Below the pieces are notes generated by a model. The model searched no databases. It was not told the DNA's origin and was given only the letters and a program-made list of their open reading frames with translations. From the NCBI GenBank assembly GCA_027492795.1, contig JAPUEB010000011.1:48744-112743 (forward strand): a stretch of DNA of 64,000 nucleotides, written 5' to 3'. Each line of letters begins with the position of its first letter. Within the stretch, counting starts at the first letter, position 1. This stretch comes from Chryseobacterium sp. GTDB taxonomy: Bacteria > Bacteroidota > Bacteroidia > Flavobacteriales > Weeksellaceae. Positions 42,380-50,779 of this stretch are shown here, piece after piece. Made by a program: the position numbers and the translations under genes.

Positions 42380-43216
42380 TTACTGCACAACATAATAGCC
42401 TGAATTTTTAATAATTTCTTTTCCTTTTTCAGTTTTTTCAAAATCGATAAATGGTTTCGCTTTGTCCCAAGATTTTTTTGGAATAAACTGATATAAAGGT
42501 CTTTGAAAGAAATATTTTTTATTTTTTATTGCTTCGTGATCTAATGGTGAAATTGCAACTGCATCAGCATTTTCCTTTATTTTCAAAGGTTTCACTTTGA
42601 TTTGATGGTCGGAACTTGTCAAAAGATATCCTGCTCCAACATAGCCAATTCCCGAAGCATCGGCTTTGATTCCTTCGATGATTTGGGCATTTCCGTTCAT
42701 TTCTTTGGCCTTTGGCGAGAACTTTATTTTAAGTTTTTTCTGAATAAAAGAATGTGTTCCCGAATTACTTTGTCGTCCGTAAATATTGATAGGGAGGTCG
42801 TTTCCAGTGGTCGATTTCCAATTGGTTATTTCGCCGCTAAAGATTTTTGAAAGCGTTTCCACATCGATTTCTTCCACAGAAATTTTAGGATTTACCACAA
42901 TTGCGGTAGCGTCTTCGGCGAAAGTATGGGTGATGATTTCGATGCCTTTTTCCTTGAACATTTGTTCTTCCTCGTCCTTCAAAGGTCGTGAAGAATTGGC
43001 AATATCGGCTTGTCCATTAAACAGCGAAGCAATTCCCAACCCTGAGCCGCCGCCGGAAACTGCAATACTGTAATCGTCATTTTTTGAATAAAATTTTTCG
43101 GCAAGTTCTACCGCGAGATTAACTTCCGTGTCGGAACCCTTAATTTTGATAGAATTTTGTTCTCCGGAACAACCTAAAAGACTAAGGGTAAAGATGATAA
43201 ATAAAGCCGCTTTCAT
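42380..43216 (-). CDS. pstS: Phosphate-binding lipoprotein PstS
   Basis: 278 residues. Lipoprotein signal MKAALFIIFTLSLLGCSGEQ with Cys16. It is the periplasmic binding protein: IKIKGSDTEVNLAVELAEKF, YSIAVSGGGSGLGIASLFNG, ADIANSSRPLKDEE and the phosphate-contacting YGRQSNSGTHSFIQ. It binds phosphate and delivers it to PstCA. First gene of pstSCAB, with a promoter and candidate Pho box upstream (43233-43285). Confidence 0.94.
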   Translation of the reverse strand: MKAALFIIFTLSLLGCSGEQNSIKIKGSDTEVNLAVELAEKFYSKNDDYSIAVSGGGSGLGIASLFNGQADIANSSRPLKDEEEQMFKEKGIEIITHTFAEDATAIVVNPKISVEEIDVETLSKIFSGEITNWKSTTGNDLPINIYGRQSNSGTHSFIQKKLKIKFSPKAKEMNGNAQIIEGIKADASGIGYVGAGYLLTSSDHQIKVKPLKIKENADAVAISPLDHEAIKNKKYFFQRPLYQFIPKKSWDKAKPFIDFEKTEKGKEIIKNSGYYVVQ

Positions 43217-43232
43217 TATGCTTTTCTGTTAT

Positions 43233-43285
43233 CAAATTTACGATGTCAATATTAACTGGGTTTTAAATAAAGATTAAATAAAGGT
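43233..43285 (-). promoter_or_regulatory. pst promoter with candidate Pho box
   Basis: -7 TAAATTTG on the minus strand (43233-43240). Upstream, at the -33 position and beyond, is a direct repeat with 11-bp period: TAAATAAAGAT (43264-43274) and TAAATAAAGGT (43275-43285) on the plus strand. PhoB-type regulators bind direct repeats with 11-bp period in place of a -35, so this fits phosphate control. Confidence 0.5.
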
Positions 43286-43363
43286 TAATAATACAAGTAT
43301 ATCTAAAATACAATCTGATAATTAACTAATTAAATCTTTTTGGGAAATTTTATTATTAAAAAA

Positions 43364-43395
43364 TTTTGCCATCAACTAGGAACATACTATATTTG
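43364..43395 (+). promoter_or_regulatory. Promoter of tRNA-Ser
   Basis: -33 TTTTG (43364-43368) and -7 TATATTTG (43388-43395), 19 bp apart: a consensus Bacteroidota promoter, about 31 bp before the mature tRNA. Confidence 0.75.
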
Positions 43396-43425
43396 CACCA
43401 CTGAAAACGAAAAATTCGTTTTTTT

Positions 43426-43510
43426 GGAGAGATGGCAGAGTGGTCGATTGCGGCAGTCTTGAAAACTGTTGACTGTAACAGGTCCGGGGGTTCGAATCCC
43501 TCTCTCTCCG
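43426..43510 (+). tRNA. tRNA-Ser (anticodon UGA)
   Basis: 85 nt. Acceptor arms GGAGAGA / TCTCTCC with discriminator G; D-arm GCAGAGTGGTCGATTGCGGC; anticodon stem GCAGT / ACTGT around CTTGAAA, anticodon TGA at 43460-43462; long variable arm typical of serine tRNA; T-arm GGGGGTTCGAATCCC. CCA is not encoded. Reads UCA and other UCN codons. Own promoter and terminator. Confidence 0.97.
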
Positions 43511-43524
43511 CAAATACCATTCGT

Positions 43525-43552
43525 AACCTACTGATAATCAGTAGGTTTTTTG
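43525..43552 (+). terminator. Terminator of tRNA-Ser
   Basis: AACCTACTGAT / ATCAGTAGGTT hairpin followed by a T-run, 14 bp after the tRNA. Confidence 0.85.
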
Positions 43553-43679
43553 TTTTTAAGTATATACTCAATCCATTATTTCGAATCAAAATAAATATTA
43601 AATTCCTGACAAAAATTCAACATATTTTTTATTTTTTTATTTTTTTTATTTGTAATTTAGAAGTCTGAAAATTTGAAGT

Positions 43680-43913
43680 ATGGATAAAATTACTAAAGTA
43701 TCAGTTTTTGAAAGTGAAATTCAACAGGAAATGCTTCTTGCAAAAAGTAAACTTCAAGATGCTGGATTAGAATGTTGGGTGAGTGATAAATACATGACGT
43801 TTACGACCACACCGACCGCGAATACGCTTAAACTGATGGTGACTTTGAATGATGAAAAAAAAGCTTTTGAAATTATAGATTCTTGGCTTCAGCAATCTGA
43901 AAAAAATAAATAA
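43680..43913 (+). CDS. DUF2007 domain protein (putative signal-transducing protein)
   Basis: 77 residues, one DUF2007 domain: VSVFESEIQQEMLLAKSKLQ, DAGLECWVSDKY, LMVTLNDEKKAFEIIDSW. The fold is ferredoxin-like and the domain is suspected to be a sensor or adaptor; nothing firm is known. No partner gene is adjacent. It ends at a bidirectional terminator. Confidence 0.85.
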   Translation: MDKITKVSVFESEIQQEMLLAKSKLQDAGLECWVSDKYMTFTTTPTANTLKLMVTLNDEKKAFEIIDSWLQQSEKNK

Positions 43914-43955
43914 AACCCAAATAATTTCATAATTTTAAATTTTACTACTTTTTTT

Positions 43956-43987
43956 AAACCGGAACTTTTTGGGAGTTCCGGTTTTTT
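43956..43987. terminator. Bidirectional terminator between DUF2007 and DUF2911 genes
   Basis: AAACCGGAACT / AGTTCCGGTTT hairpin with a T-run on the right and A/T-rich DNA on the left, between convergent genes. Confidence 0.88.
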
Positions 43988-43995
43988 ATAAATTT

Positions 43996-44595
43996 TTATT
44001 TCTGCGCCGCCGCATCTTTTTCAATCTGCTTAATTTCCTTTAATTTGTCCAAAATTTTGGTAACGGTTTCAGGTTTTCCGGTTTTTAGAGGAACTACAAC
44101 TTTCGTGGAATCCCATTTAAAAACCAAATCCACTGCATTGTCATCAATCGGTTCGAGTGAAATTTCAAAAAATTCTTTCTTTTCTGCAAGTTTTTGAACG
44201 GTAACTGTAACGTCTGCGACATTTAGTTTTTCATCGTATTCGTAAGCACCCCATTGTTGAGAATCTTTATTGAGGATGATTTTCCAATCTTTTTCCGTTG
44301 GTAAAATGAATAGTCCGTACGTTCCTGCCGGAACGATTTTTCCGCCAAAATTGATGGATTGTGCAAACGTAATTTTCGTGGAAGAATTGGCTCCCGCTCT
44401 CCAAACTTTGCCAAAAGGAACAAGTTCGCCGAAGATCTTTCTGCCTTTTACTCCTGGTCTTCCGTAATCTATAGTGATTTTCGACATTGAGAATTGCTGC
44501 TCAATTTTCGCTCTAGGACTTGCTGCAGGAAGTGTCCATTGTGAATACGCAGAAACGGAAACTGCGAGTAATGCTGTGATAATGAGTCTTTTCAT
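43996..44595 (-). CDS. DUF2911 domain-containing exported protein
   Basis: 199 residues. Signal peptide MKRLIITALLAVSVSAYSQW (cleavage after the Ala/Ser region). DUF2911 core: ITIDYGRPGVKGRKIFGELV, FGKVWRAGANSSTKITFAQS, VPAGTYGLFILPTEKDWKII. A beta-sandwich protein of unknown role, common and often in several copies in Bacteroidota. The C-terminus is a short charged helix (DKLKEIKQIEKDAAAQK). Monocistronic. Confidence 0.88.
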   Translation of the reverse strand: MKRLIITALLAVSVSAYSQWTLPAASPRAKIEQQFSMSKITIDYGRPGVKGRKIFGELVPFGKVWRAGANSSTKITFAQSINFGGKIVPAGTYGLFILPTEKDWKIILNKDSQQWGAYEYDEKLNVADVTVTVQKLAEKKEFFEISLEPIDDNAVDLVFKWDSTKVVVPLKTGKPETVTKILDKLKEIKQIEKDAAAQK

Positions 44596-44675
44596 TTTGA
44601 AATATTTATTTTTTTAAAGATAGCAAAATGTTCATAAAAAATGGAATACATCAAAAGATATATTCTATTAATTTT

Positions 44676-44878
44676 TCTCGCAGATTTAGCAGATTCTTCT
44701 TATGATGTTTAAATTTTCTGCACCTGATGATATTGCAAAATTTAAAAGTTTTTTTTCGAAGCAATCTGAAAGTTTAATTGATGGTTAGTTGAGATTCCTA
44801 CGGAATGACAAACTCAATCTTTTTTTAAATTATTTAGAAAAATTAGAAATCTGCGAAATCTGCTGAATCTGCGAGAAA
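44676..44878. repeat. Element with TCTCGCAGATTT / AAATCTGCGAGA inverted ends
   Basis: Left end TTCTCGCAGATTTAGCAGAT (44676-44698), right end AATCTGCTGAATCTGCGAGA (44845-44878), about 200 bp apart. The interior has GAGATTCCTACGGAATGACA and no ORF. The family is also seen as single ends at 3550, 29211 and 32030. Confidence 0.6.
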
Positions 44879-44890
44879 TACAAAAGAAAA

Positions 44891-45328
44891 TCATTTCACT
44901 AACTGAATATCAACCGCCGCAAAACCTCTCGCTGATTTGGTAACTTCATAGGATACCATATTTCCTTTTTTTACTTCGTGACCGCAATTGCTTAGATGGA
45001 AAAACAGATTTTCACCGCCTCCTTTTGCCGAAATAAAGCCATATCCTTTTTCGTCGTTCAAAAATGAAATGGTTCCGGTTTTTTTGATTTCTCTTACATC
45101 AAGCGGTGCTGCTCCCAACTGAATTTCCGAAAGTTCTATTTCGATTTGGTCTTCTTCAGATGGTGGTGTTTCTACCAATCTGCCGAATTCGTCCACGTAC
45201 ATAAACATTTCTTTAAAAGGCTTTCCTTTATCGTTGTTCAGTTTTCGTTCCTCTCTCCTTCTTTCTTTTTCTCTGCGTTTTTGTAATTTTTTGTTTCTAA
45301 ATTCCTTTTTTACATAAGTCTCCGCCAT
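44891..45328 (-). CDS. Cold-shock domain protein with a basic N-terminal tail
   Basis: 145 residues. Residues 1-35 are highly basic (KKLQRREKERRREERKL-like) and likely bind RNA; a short linker (EMFMYVDEFGRLVETP) follows; about 82-145 is a cold-shock OB fold with RNP1 KGYGFISAKG and RNP2 LFFHLSNC. Typical CspA proteins are about 65 residues, so this is the extended Bacteroidota form. The next gene upstream is a DEAD-box-like protein; both would act on RNA and may be co-expressed, although a MITE-like repeat lies between. Confidence 0.9.
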   Translation of the reverse strand: MAETYVKKEFRNKKLQKRREKERRREERKLNNDKGKPFKEMFMYVDEFGRLVETPPSEEDQIEIELSEIQLGAAPLDVREIKKTGTISFLNDEKGYGFISAKGGGENLFFHLSNCGHEVKKGNMVSYEVTKSARGFAAVDIQLVK

Positions 45329-45405
45329 AATTCTTTATTTTAAAATTGATATGATTTTTATACTATTTTTTTAACTGAAAGTTTAAACCTTAAAGAAGTT
45401 ATTTT

Positions 45406-45540
45406 ACCACAAAATTTGAACTCTTCGACTTCGCTCAGAGTGACGGTGAAGATTTTTACTTTGTGAACTTAATGCGCACAATAAGTTCCATCTCAAGATT
45501 GCTTCATTTCTCGCAACGACGCTTTTGTGTCTTTTGTGGT
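45406..45540. repeat. MITE-like dispersed element, copy D
   Basis: Begins ACCACAAAATTTGAAC and ends GCTTTTGTGTCTTTTGTGGT. The interior differs from other copies: it holds CTTCGACTTCGCTCAGAGTG and a CTTCATTTCTCGCAACGACG piece related to the REP family, as if other repeats inserted into it. Confidence 0.7.
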
Positions 45541-45572
45541 TTTTAAAAAATCTTTTTTTGGTTCAAATCTCA

Positions 45573-46319
45573 TCAAAAAGCAAATGAAGTTCCTGTCTTT
45601 TTAGAAAACGGATTCAATACTATTTCCGAACCTGTTTCTTTGCAAACCACCGGTAGTACTGAACTTGGTTTTAATGAAAATTCTGTCGGAATATTGATTT
45701 CTGCCGGATTGAAAAGCATTTTTCCCGCGAATTGCTTTACTTTTCTGGAAACTTTATCCGTGAAAAGTACATTTTGACGTTTTACCGGAAGTCTTTCAAC
45801 GATTTCTGAGGTTTCTTCCAATAAATTTAGTTCGTCTAATTTGCTGATGTCGTCTATGAGCAACATTTCCAATTTTGAAAAATCAGCGTGTCCCTGCTTC
45901 ATCAAATCTAGAAGTCTTTCGGGCGTTGCTATTAGAATTTCTCTTCCTTTTTTCAGATAATAAATTTGGGTTCCCTGTGCTTCATCGTCTGAAATAGTGA
46001 ATTTTGAAAGGGGCAAATACTTGCAGAACAAATTAAAAGTTTCATCAATATTATCAGCATTTCCCGCCGAAGATGTGATTATTAACACACGAATATTTCG
46101 GTTGTCCACGGTCGTTTTTTTCATTAGTTGAATCATCGGAATTACAAACGCAGCATTTTTCTTTGCATCATTTTGAACGCAACCGAAAACATCTCTTTTC
46201 GCAATAATTTTTGGAATTACCATTTTTTGAATTTCGGTAGGTCTTCCAAATCCCGATTCTGTAGATGCACGAATTAGTGGGTTAATCACATTCAATTTTC
46301 TAAAATTCAACATTTTCAT
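45573..46319 (-). CDS. Degenerate DEAD-box helicase-like protein (single RecA domain)
   Basis: 248 residues: only the first RecA domain of a DEAD-box protein. Q motif intact (GFGRPTEIQKMVIP, about 23-36) and motif Ib kept (ATPERLLDLM, 131-140). Motif I is GCVQNDAKKNAAF in place of AxTGTGKTAAF, motif II is LIDDIS in place of LDEAD, and motif III SAT is FTD. The second RecA domain is absent and replaced by a short unrelated tail. ATPase activity is therefore not expected, yet the frame is intact, suggesting a retained RNA-binding or scaffolding role. Confidence 0.82.
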   Translation of the reverse strand: MKMLNFRKLNVINPLIRASTESGFGRPTEIQKMVIPKIIAKRDVFGCVQNDAKKNAAFVIPMIQLMKKTTVDNRNIRVLIITSSAGNADNIDETFNLFCKYLPLSKFTISDDEAQGTQIYYLKKGREILIATPERLLDLMKQGHADFSKLEMLLIDDISKLDELNLLEETSEIVERLPVKRQNVLFTDKVSRKVKQFAGKMLFNPAEINIPTEFSLKPSSVLPVVCKETGSEIVLNPFSKKTGTSFAF

Positions 46320-46471
46320 ATATAGGTATTTAAAATTATTTAATGATTGTTTGAAGTAACTTCTTTAGAGTTTCTCAATTTCGGATAATATAAGCATTTA
46401 AAACCGAAAAACCTAATTTTCAGAATTTTACTATGATAAACTAAAGAAATAATTGAAGTTTAGGAATAAAA

Positions 46472-46500
46472 AAAAACGCATCGTTTGGATGCGTTTTTTT
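46472..46500 (-). terminator. Intrinsic hairpin AACGCATC / GATGCGTT
   Basis: Strong stem with A-run on the left and T-run on the right, usable in either direction. It lies upstream of the DEAD-box-like gene and 209 bp beyond the carB end; probably terminates carB on the minus strand. Confidence 0.65.
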
Positions 46501-46511
46501 TATTTAATTCC

Positions 46512-46707
46512 GTAAGTATTGAATCTTTCGGATTCTATTTATTCATTTTTCTTTTCCGTAAGTTGCACTTACGGCTATTCATATTGAATCCTTCGGATTC
46601 TTTCAATAATGATTTTATTTTCATTCTTGACACGCGATAAATCGCGTCTCTACAGGCAATTTTTAAAACTCGAATTGCTCATCTTCCATCTTCCATCTTC
46701 CGACTTC
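46512..46707. repeat. Cluster of short palindromes and a heptamer array after carB
   Basis: TTGAATCTTTCGGATTCTA and TTGAATCCTTCGGATTCTT are two palindromes; CCGTAAGTTGCACTTACGG is a third; GACACGCGATAAATCGCGTC (46629-46654) repeats the 34107 element; CATCTTC three times plus CGACTTC (46680-46707) is a 7-bp array. All lie in the carB 3' region. Confidence 0.75.
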
Positions 46708-46708
46708 T

Positions 46709-49700
46709 TTACATCGCAGTCATTTTAAAACTCATACTTTCAATCACCTTTAAAATCGCTTCTACGGTGTCCATTGATGTGAGACACGGAACGCCGTTTT
46801 CTACGGACATTCTGCGGATTTGGAAACCGTCGCGTTCGGATTGTTTTCCCTTGGTCATTGTATTTACGACGTATTGAACTTTTCCTTTTTGAATTAAATC
46901 TATCAAATTCGTTTCAGGATTTTCTTCAATTTTGTAGCCAATTTTGCACGGAATATTTCTTTCTGTAAAATAATTTGCAGTTCCTTCCGTCGCCCAAATA
47001 CGGAAACCGACTTCGTGGAAGCGTTTTGCAAATTCTGCGGCTTCTTCCTTGTGTTTATCGGCAACGGTGAAAAGAATTGCGCCGTGTGTCGGAACTTTTC
47101 TTCCGGCTGCGATGAAACCTTTATACAATGCTTTTTCCAAAGTCGTGTCTTTACCCATCACTTCGCCGGTAGATTTCATTTCGGGACCGAGAGAAGTATC
47201 CACTTTCGTTAATTTTGAGAATGAGAACACAGGAACTTTTACGAAAACGCCTTCTTTTTCGGGAACGAGACCGTTTTTGTAGCCCAAATCTTTTAATTTT
47301 TGTCCTAAAATCGCCTTTGTTGCAAGGTTTGCCATCGGAACATCGGTAATTTTTGAAAGGAAAGGAACCGTCCGCGAACTTCTTGGATTAACCTCAATCA
47401 CATAGACCTGATTTTCAAACAAAACATATTGAATATTCATTAAACCAATGACATTCAATCCTTTCGCTAATCTTTCGGTGTAATCAACGAGTTGGTTCAT
47501 ACATTTTTCGTTGATATTTTGGGGCGGATAAACCGCAATTGAGTCGCCGGAATGAACTCCCGCTCTTTCAATATGTTCCATAATTCCTGGAATTACGACG
47601 GTTTCGCCATCGCAAATTGCATCCACTTCCACTTCTTTTCCGGTCATATATTTATCAACCAAAACCGGTTTTTCGGGGTCAACTTCCACCGCATTTTCCA
47701 TATAATGAGCGAGTTCCGTTTCGTTGTACACAATTTCCATCGCTCTTCCACCCAAAACATAACTCGGACGAACCAAAACAGGATATCCAATTTCGTTGGC
47801 AATTTTTATCGCACCTTCTTTCGAGTGGGAAGTTTGACCTTTTGGCTGCGGAATTCCCATTTCCTGAAGCGCTTTTTCAAATTTATCGCGGTTTTCGGCA
47901 CGGTCTAAATCTTCTAAAGAAGTTCCCAAAATTTTCACGCCGTGAGCCGCTAATTTATCTGCCAAATTAATCGCGGTTTGTCCGCCAAACTGTACTACGA
48001 CACCTTTTGGCTTTTCCAATTCAATGATGTTCATCACATCTTCCTCGGTTAAAGGTTCAAAATAGAGTTTATCGGAAATTGAAAAATCGGTGGAAACGGT
48101 TTCCGGATTATTGTTGATGATAATCGCTTCGTAACCCATTTCCTTAATCGCCCAAACCGAATGGACTGTGGCGTAATCGAACTCTACACCCTGTCCAATT
48201 CTAATCGGACCGGAACCAAGAACGATGATTTTTTCTTTTTCGGTAACGATACTTTCGTTTTCTTCTTCGTAAGTTCCGTAGAAATAGGGGGTTTCGCTTT
48301 CAAATTCGGCGGCGCAAGTATCGACCATTTTGTAAACCGGCATGATTCCGCTGTTTTTACGGAATTCGAAGATTTCCCTTTGGGTTGAATTCCATAAAAC
48401 GGCAATACTTAAATCTGAGAATCCGAGTTTTTTGGCTTTCATCAAAGTTTCTACATCGAATTTGTTTTCTGCGATCACCTTCTCGAAATCAATTAATTTC
48501 TTGATTTTCCAAATAAAGAATTTATCTATTTTGCTCCACTCCACTATTTTTTCCCAATCGTACCCTCTTCGCAAAGCATCGCCAATAATAAATAATCGTT
48601 CGTCATCACAAATTCTGATTCTTCTTTCAATTTCTTCATCGGTTAGAAGTTCCGCCTGTTTTGATTTTAAACCAATATGTCTCAATCCGGTTTCCAAAGA
48701 ACGGATGGCTTTTTGTAAAGATTCCTCGAAATTTCTGCCGATTGCCATCACTTCACCCGTTGCTTTCATTTGGGTGGAAAGTCGTCTGTCGGCGGTTTCA
48801 AATTTATCGAAAGGAAATCTCGGGAATTTCGTCACCACATAATCCAAAGCCGGCTCGAAACATGCGTAAGTCTTTCCTGTAACGGGATTCATGATTTCAT
48901 CCAAAGTCAAACCGACCGCAATTTTTGCTGCAATTTTCGCAATCGGATAACCGGTCGCTTTACTCGCCAAAGCCGAAGAACGCGAAACTCTCGGGTTCAC
49001 TTCAATTACATAATAATCGAAAGAATGCGGGTCTAAAGCCAATTGAACGTTGCAACCGCCTTCAATTCCAAGCGCGCGAATAATTTTTAAAGAAGCATTT
49101 CTCAATAACTGATATTCTCGGTCGGAAAGCGTTTGCGAAGGCGCCACAACAATACTGTCGCCTGTGTGAACACCGACTGCATCTACGTTTTCCATATTAC
49201 AAACCACAATCGCGTTGTCGTTTTTGTCGCGCATTACTTCGTATTCAATTTCCTTGAAACCTGCAATGGATTTCTCAATCAAACACTGTGTAACAGGCGA
49301 ATGCTTCAGTCCTAATTCTGCAATTTCCTTCAGTTCGGTTTCGTTGGACGCAATTCCACCGCCGGTTCCTCCCATTGTAAAAGCGGGACGAACAATCACG
49401 GGATAGCCGATTTTTTCGGCAAAATCCAAAGCGCCTTGAACCGTTGTAACGATGTCGCTTTCTGGAACAGGTTCGTTGAGTTCGCGCATCAGTTCACGGA
49501 ACAAATCGCGGTCTTCCGCCTGATTGATTGCCGAAAGTTTCGTACCCAAAACTTCCACATCACATTCCTCCAAAATACCGGATTTTTGTAGTTCTACCGC
49601 CATATTCAGTCCAGTTTGTCCGCCCAAAGTCGGCAACAATGCATCAGGACGCTCTTTTCGGATGATGTGACTGACAAATTGCAGCGAAATCGGTTCGATA

Positions 49701-49891
49701 TACACTTTGTCGGCAATTTCCACATCCGTCATAATCGTGGCAGGATTGGAATTAATTAAAATCACTTTGTAGCCCTCTTCTTTCAGCGATAAACACGCCT
49801 GAGTTCCCGAATAATCGAATTCCGCCGCCTGTCCGATGATGATTGGGCCGGAACCGATAACGAGGATGGTTTTTATGTCTGTTCTTTTCAT
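46709..49891 (-). CDS. carB: Carbamoyl-phosphate synthase large subunit
   Basis: 1060 residues, full length. Two ATP-grasp halves, each with a preATP domain ([20 protein letters not shown] and [20 protein letters not shown]), glycine-rich loops [14 protein letters not shown] and [14 protein letters not shown], and metal-binding [20 protein letters not shown] and [19 protein letters not shown]. The C-terminal MGS-like allosteric domain ([20 protein letters not shown]) follows. With CarA it makes carbamoyl phosphate for pyrimidine and arginine synthesis. It is separated from carA by a KilA-N gene and a methyltransferase gene. Confidence 0.97.
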   Translation of the reverse strand: MKRTDIKTILVIGSGPIIIGQAAEFDYSGTQACLSLKEEGYKVILINSNPATIMTDVEIADKVYIEPISLQFVSHIIRKERPDALLPTLGGQTGLNMAVELQKSGILEECDVEVLGTKLSAINQAEDRDLFRELMRELNEPVPESDIVTTVQGALDFAEKIGYPVIVRPAFTMGGTGGGIASNETELKEIAELGLKHSPVTQCLIEKSIAGFKEIEYEVMRDKNDNAIVVCNMENVDAVGVHTGDSIVVAPSQTLSDREYQLLRNASLKIIRALGIEGGCNVQLALDPHSFDYYVIEVNPRVSRSSALASKATGYPIAKIAAKIAVGLTLDEIMNPVTGKTYACFEPALDYVVTKFPRFPFDKFETADRRLSTQMKATGEVMAIGRNFEESLQKAIRSLETGLRHIGLKSKQAELLTDEEIERRIRICDDERLFIIGDALRRGYDWEKIVEWSKIDKFFIWKIKKLIDFEKVIAENKFDVETLMKAKKLGFSDLSIAVLWNSTQREIFEFRKNSGIMPVYKMVDTCAAEFESETPYFYGTYEEENESIVTEKEKIIVLGSGPIRIGQGVEFDYATVHSVWAIKEMGYEAIIINNNPETVSTDFSISDKLYFEPLTEEDVMNIIELEKPKGVVVQFGGQTAINLADKLAAHGVKILGTSLEDLDRAENRDKFEKALQEMGIPQPKGQTSHSKEGAIKIANEIGYPVLVRPSYVLGGRAMEIVYNETELAHYMENAVEVDPEKPVLVDKYMTGKEVEVDAICDGETVVIPGIMEHIERAGVHSGDSIAVYPPQNINEKCMNQLVDYTERLAKGLNVIGLMNIQYVLFENQVYVIEVNPRSSRTVPFLSKITDVPMANLATKAILGQKLKDLGYKNGLVPEKEGVFVKVPVFSFSKLTKVDTSLGPEMKSTGEVMGKDTTLEKALYKGFIAAGRKVPTHGAILFTVADKHKEEAAEFAKRFHEVGFRIWATEGTANYFTERNIPCKIGYKIEENPETNLIDLIQKGKVQYVVNTMTKGKQSERDGFQIRRMSVENGVPCLTSMDTVEAILKVIESMSFKMTAM

Positions 49892-49898
49892 TTTTATT

Positions 49899-49933
49899 AG
49901 ATTTCAGATGTCAGATTTCAGACATCAGATTTT
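49899..49933. repeat. Heptanucleotide tandem repeat, 5 units (AGATTTC)
   Basis: Units AGATTTC, AGATGTC, AGATTTC, AGACATC, AGATTTT between the methyltransferase and carB; the methyltransferase stop codon lies within it. Confidence 0.85.
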
Positions 49934-50707
49934 CTTTACTTTTATAAATAGATAATCTCCTTTTTCTTTATTAAATTTATTTATGATTTTTTGAAAATTT
50001 CCATTGATGATATCGTTTTTAAGATGTTCTAAGCCTTTTTTAACTTCATTTTTATTCGCTAAATCTGCAAAGGAGGAAATTCCTTTTCTAATGTTTTCAT
50101 CAAAATAAATTTCAGGATTATTTTTTCCTATGTAGAGAAATTTATCCTCTAAATCGTCTTGAATACTATATTTTTCAATTTCAATGATTTCAAAACCATT
50201 TATTTCCAAATTTTCTTTTATCAAACTAAAACTTGGCATTTGAGCAACTGACTTTTCCATCATTTCAGGGAAATAATGATTGAGCCAATAATTTTTCATT
50301 TGTTCGGAAGTGGATGTGAAAATGAGGAACGTTCCGTGATTTTTTAGAGTTCTAATAACTTCTGAAAAACCATTTTCCAAATCCTTCCAATGATGTATGG
50401 TTAAAGTTGCAATTGCTGCCTCAAAAGTTTCATTTTCAAAAGGAATATTTTCTGCGGAATCTTGAACCCAATTGATTTTTTGGCTCTTCAATTTTGCTTC
50501 GGAAAGCATTTTTTCTGATGGTTCCAAACCTGTAATTTCAAAACCATTTTTTGAAATTTCTATGGTATAATTCCCTGTTCCACAACCGACATCCAAAATT
50601 TTATCGTCTGATTTACAACTCAATAAATCCAAAATTCTTGAAACAATAAAAACATCTGCCTTTCTTGTTGCATTGTAATTTTGACCTATTAAATCGTATT
50701 TTTCCAT
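49925..50707 (-). CDS. Class I SAM-dependent methyltransferase
   Basis: 260 residues. YDLIGQNYNATRKADVFIVS at the N-terminus, SAM motif I ILDVGCGTGNYTIEISKNGF, motif II GLEPSEKMLSEAK, AENIPFENETFEAAIATLTI (post-I and motif IV) as in UbiE/COQ5-like methyltransferases. Substrate unknown. It lies between KilA-N and carB, with heptamer and other repeats on both sides, and is not a normal member of a car operon, so it is probably a late arrival. Confidence 0.88.
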   Translation of the reverse strand: MEKYDLIGQNYNATRKADVFIVSRILDLLSCKSDDKILDVGCGTGNYTIEISKNGFEITGLEPSEKMLSEAKLKSQKINWVQDSAENIPFENETFEAAIATLTIHHWKDLENGFSEVIRTLKNHGTFLIFTSTSEQMKNYWLNHYFPEMMEKSVAQMPSFSLIKENLEINGFEIIEIEKYSIQDDLEDKFLYIGKNNPEIYFDENIRKGISSFADLANKNEVKKGLEHLKNDIINGNFQKIINKFNKEKGDYLFIKVKKI

Positions 50708-50713
50708 TTTAAA

Positions 50714-50768
50714 TTTTGGCTAAAGCCAAATGAATTTTTGATTATTTTAAACGGGCTAAAGCCCGTTC
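50714..50768. repeat. Paired palindromes TTTGGCTAAAGCCAAA and AACGGGCTAAAGCCCGTT
   Basis: Two related palindromes sharing GGCTAAAGCC, 12 bp apart, between KilA-N and the methyltransferase. Confidence 0.8.
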
Positions 50769-50779
50769 CTATTGATGTT

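Noticed and set aside
43356..43589. Minus-strand ORF containing [20 protein letters not shown]
   Set aside because: Antisense reading of the same tRNA-Ser gene, another familiar false protein.
43432..43668. Plus-strand ORF beginning [20 protein letters not shown]
   Set aside because: It is a reading of the tRNA-Ser gene and its flank; this peptide is a well-known false call over serine tRNAs.
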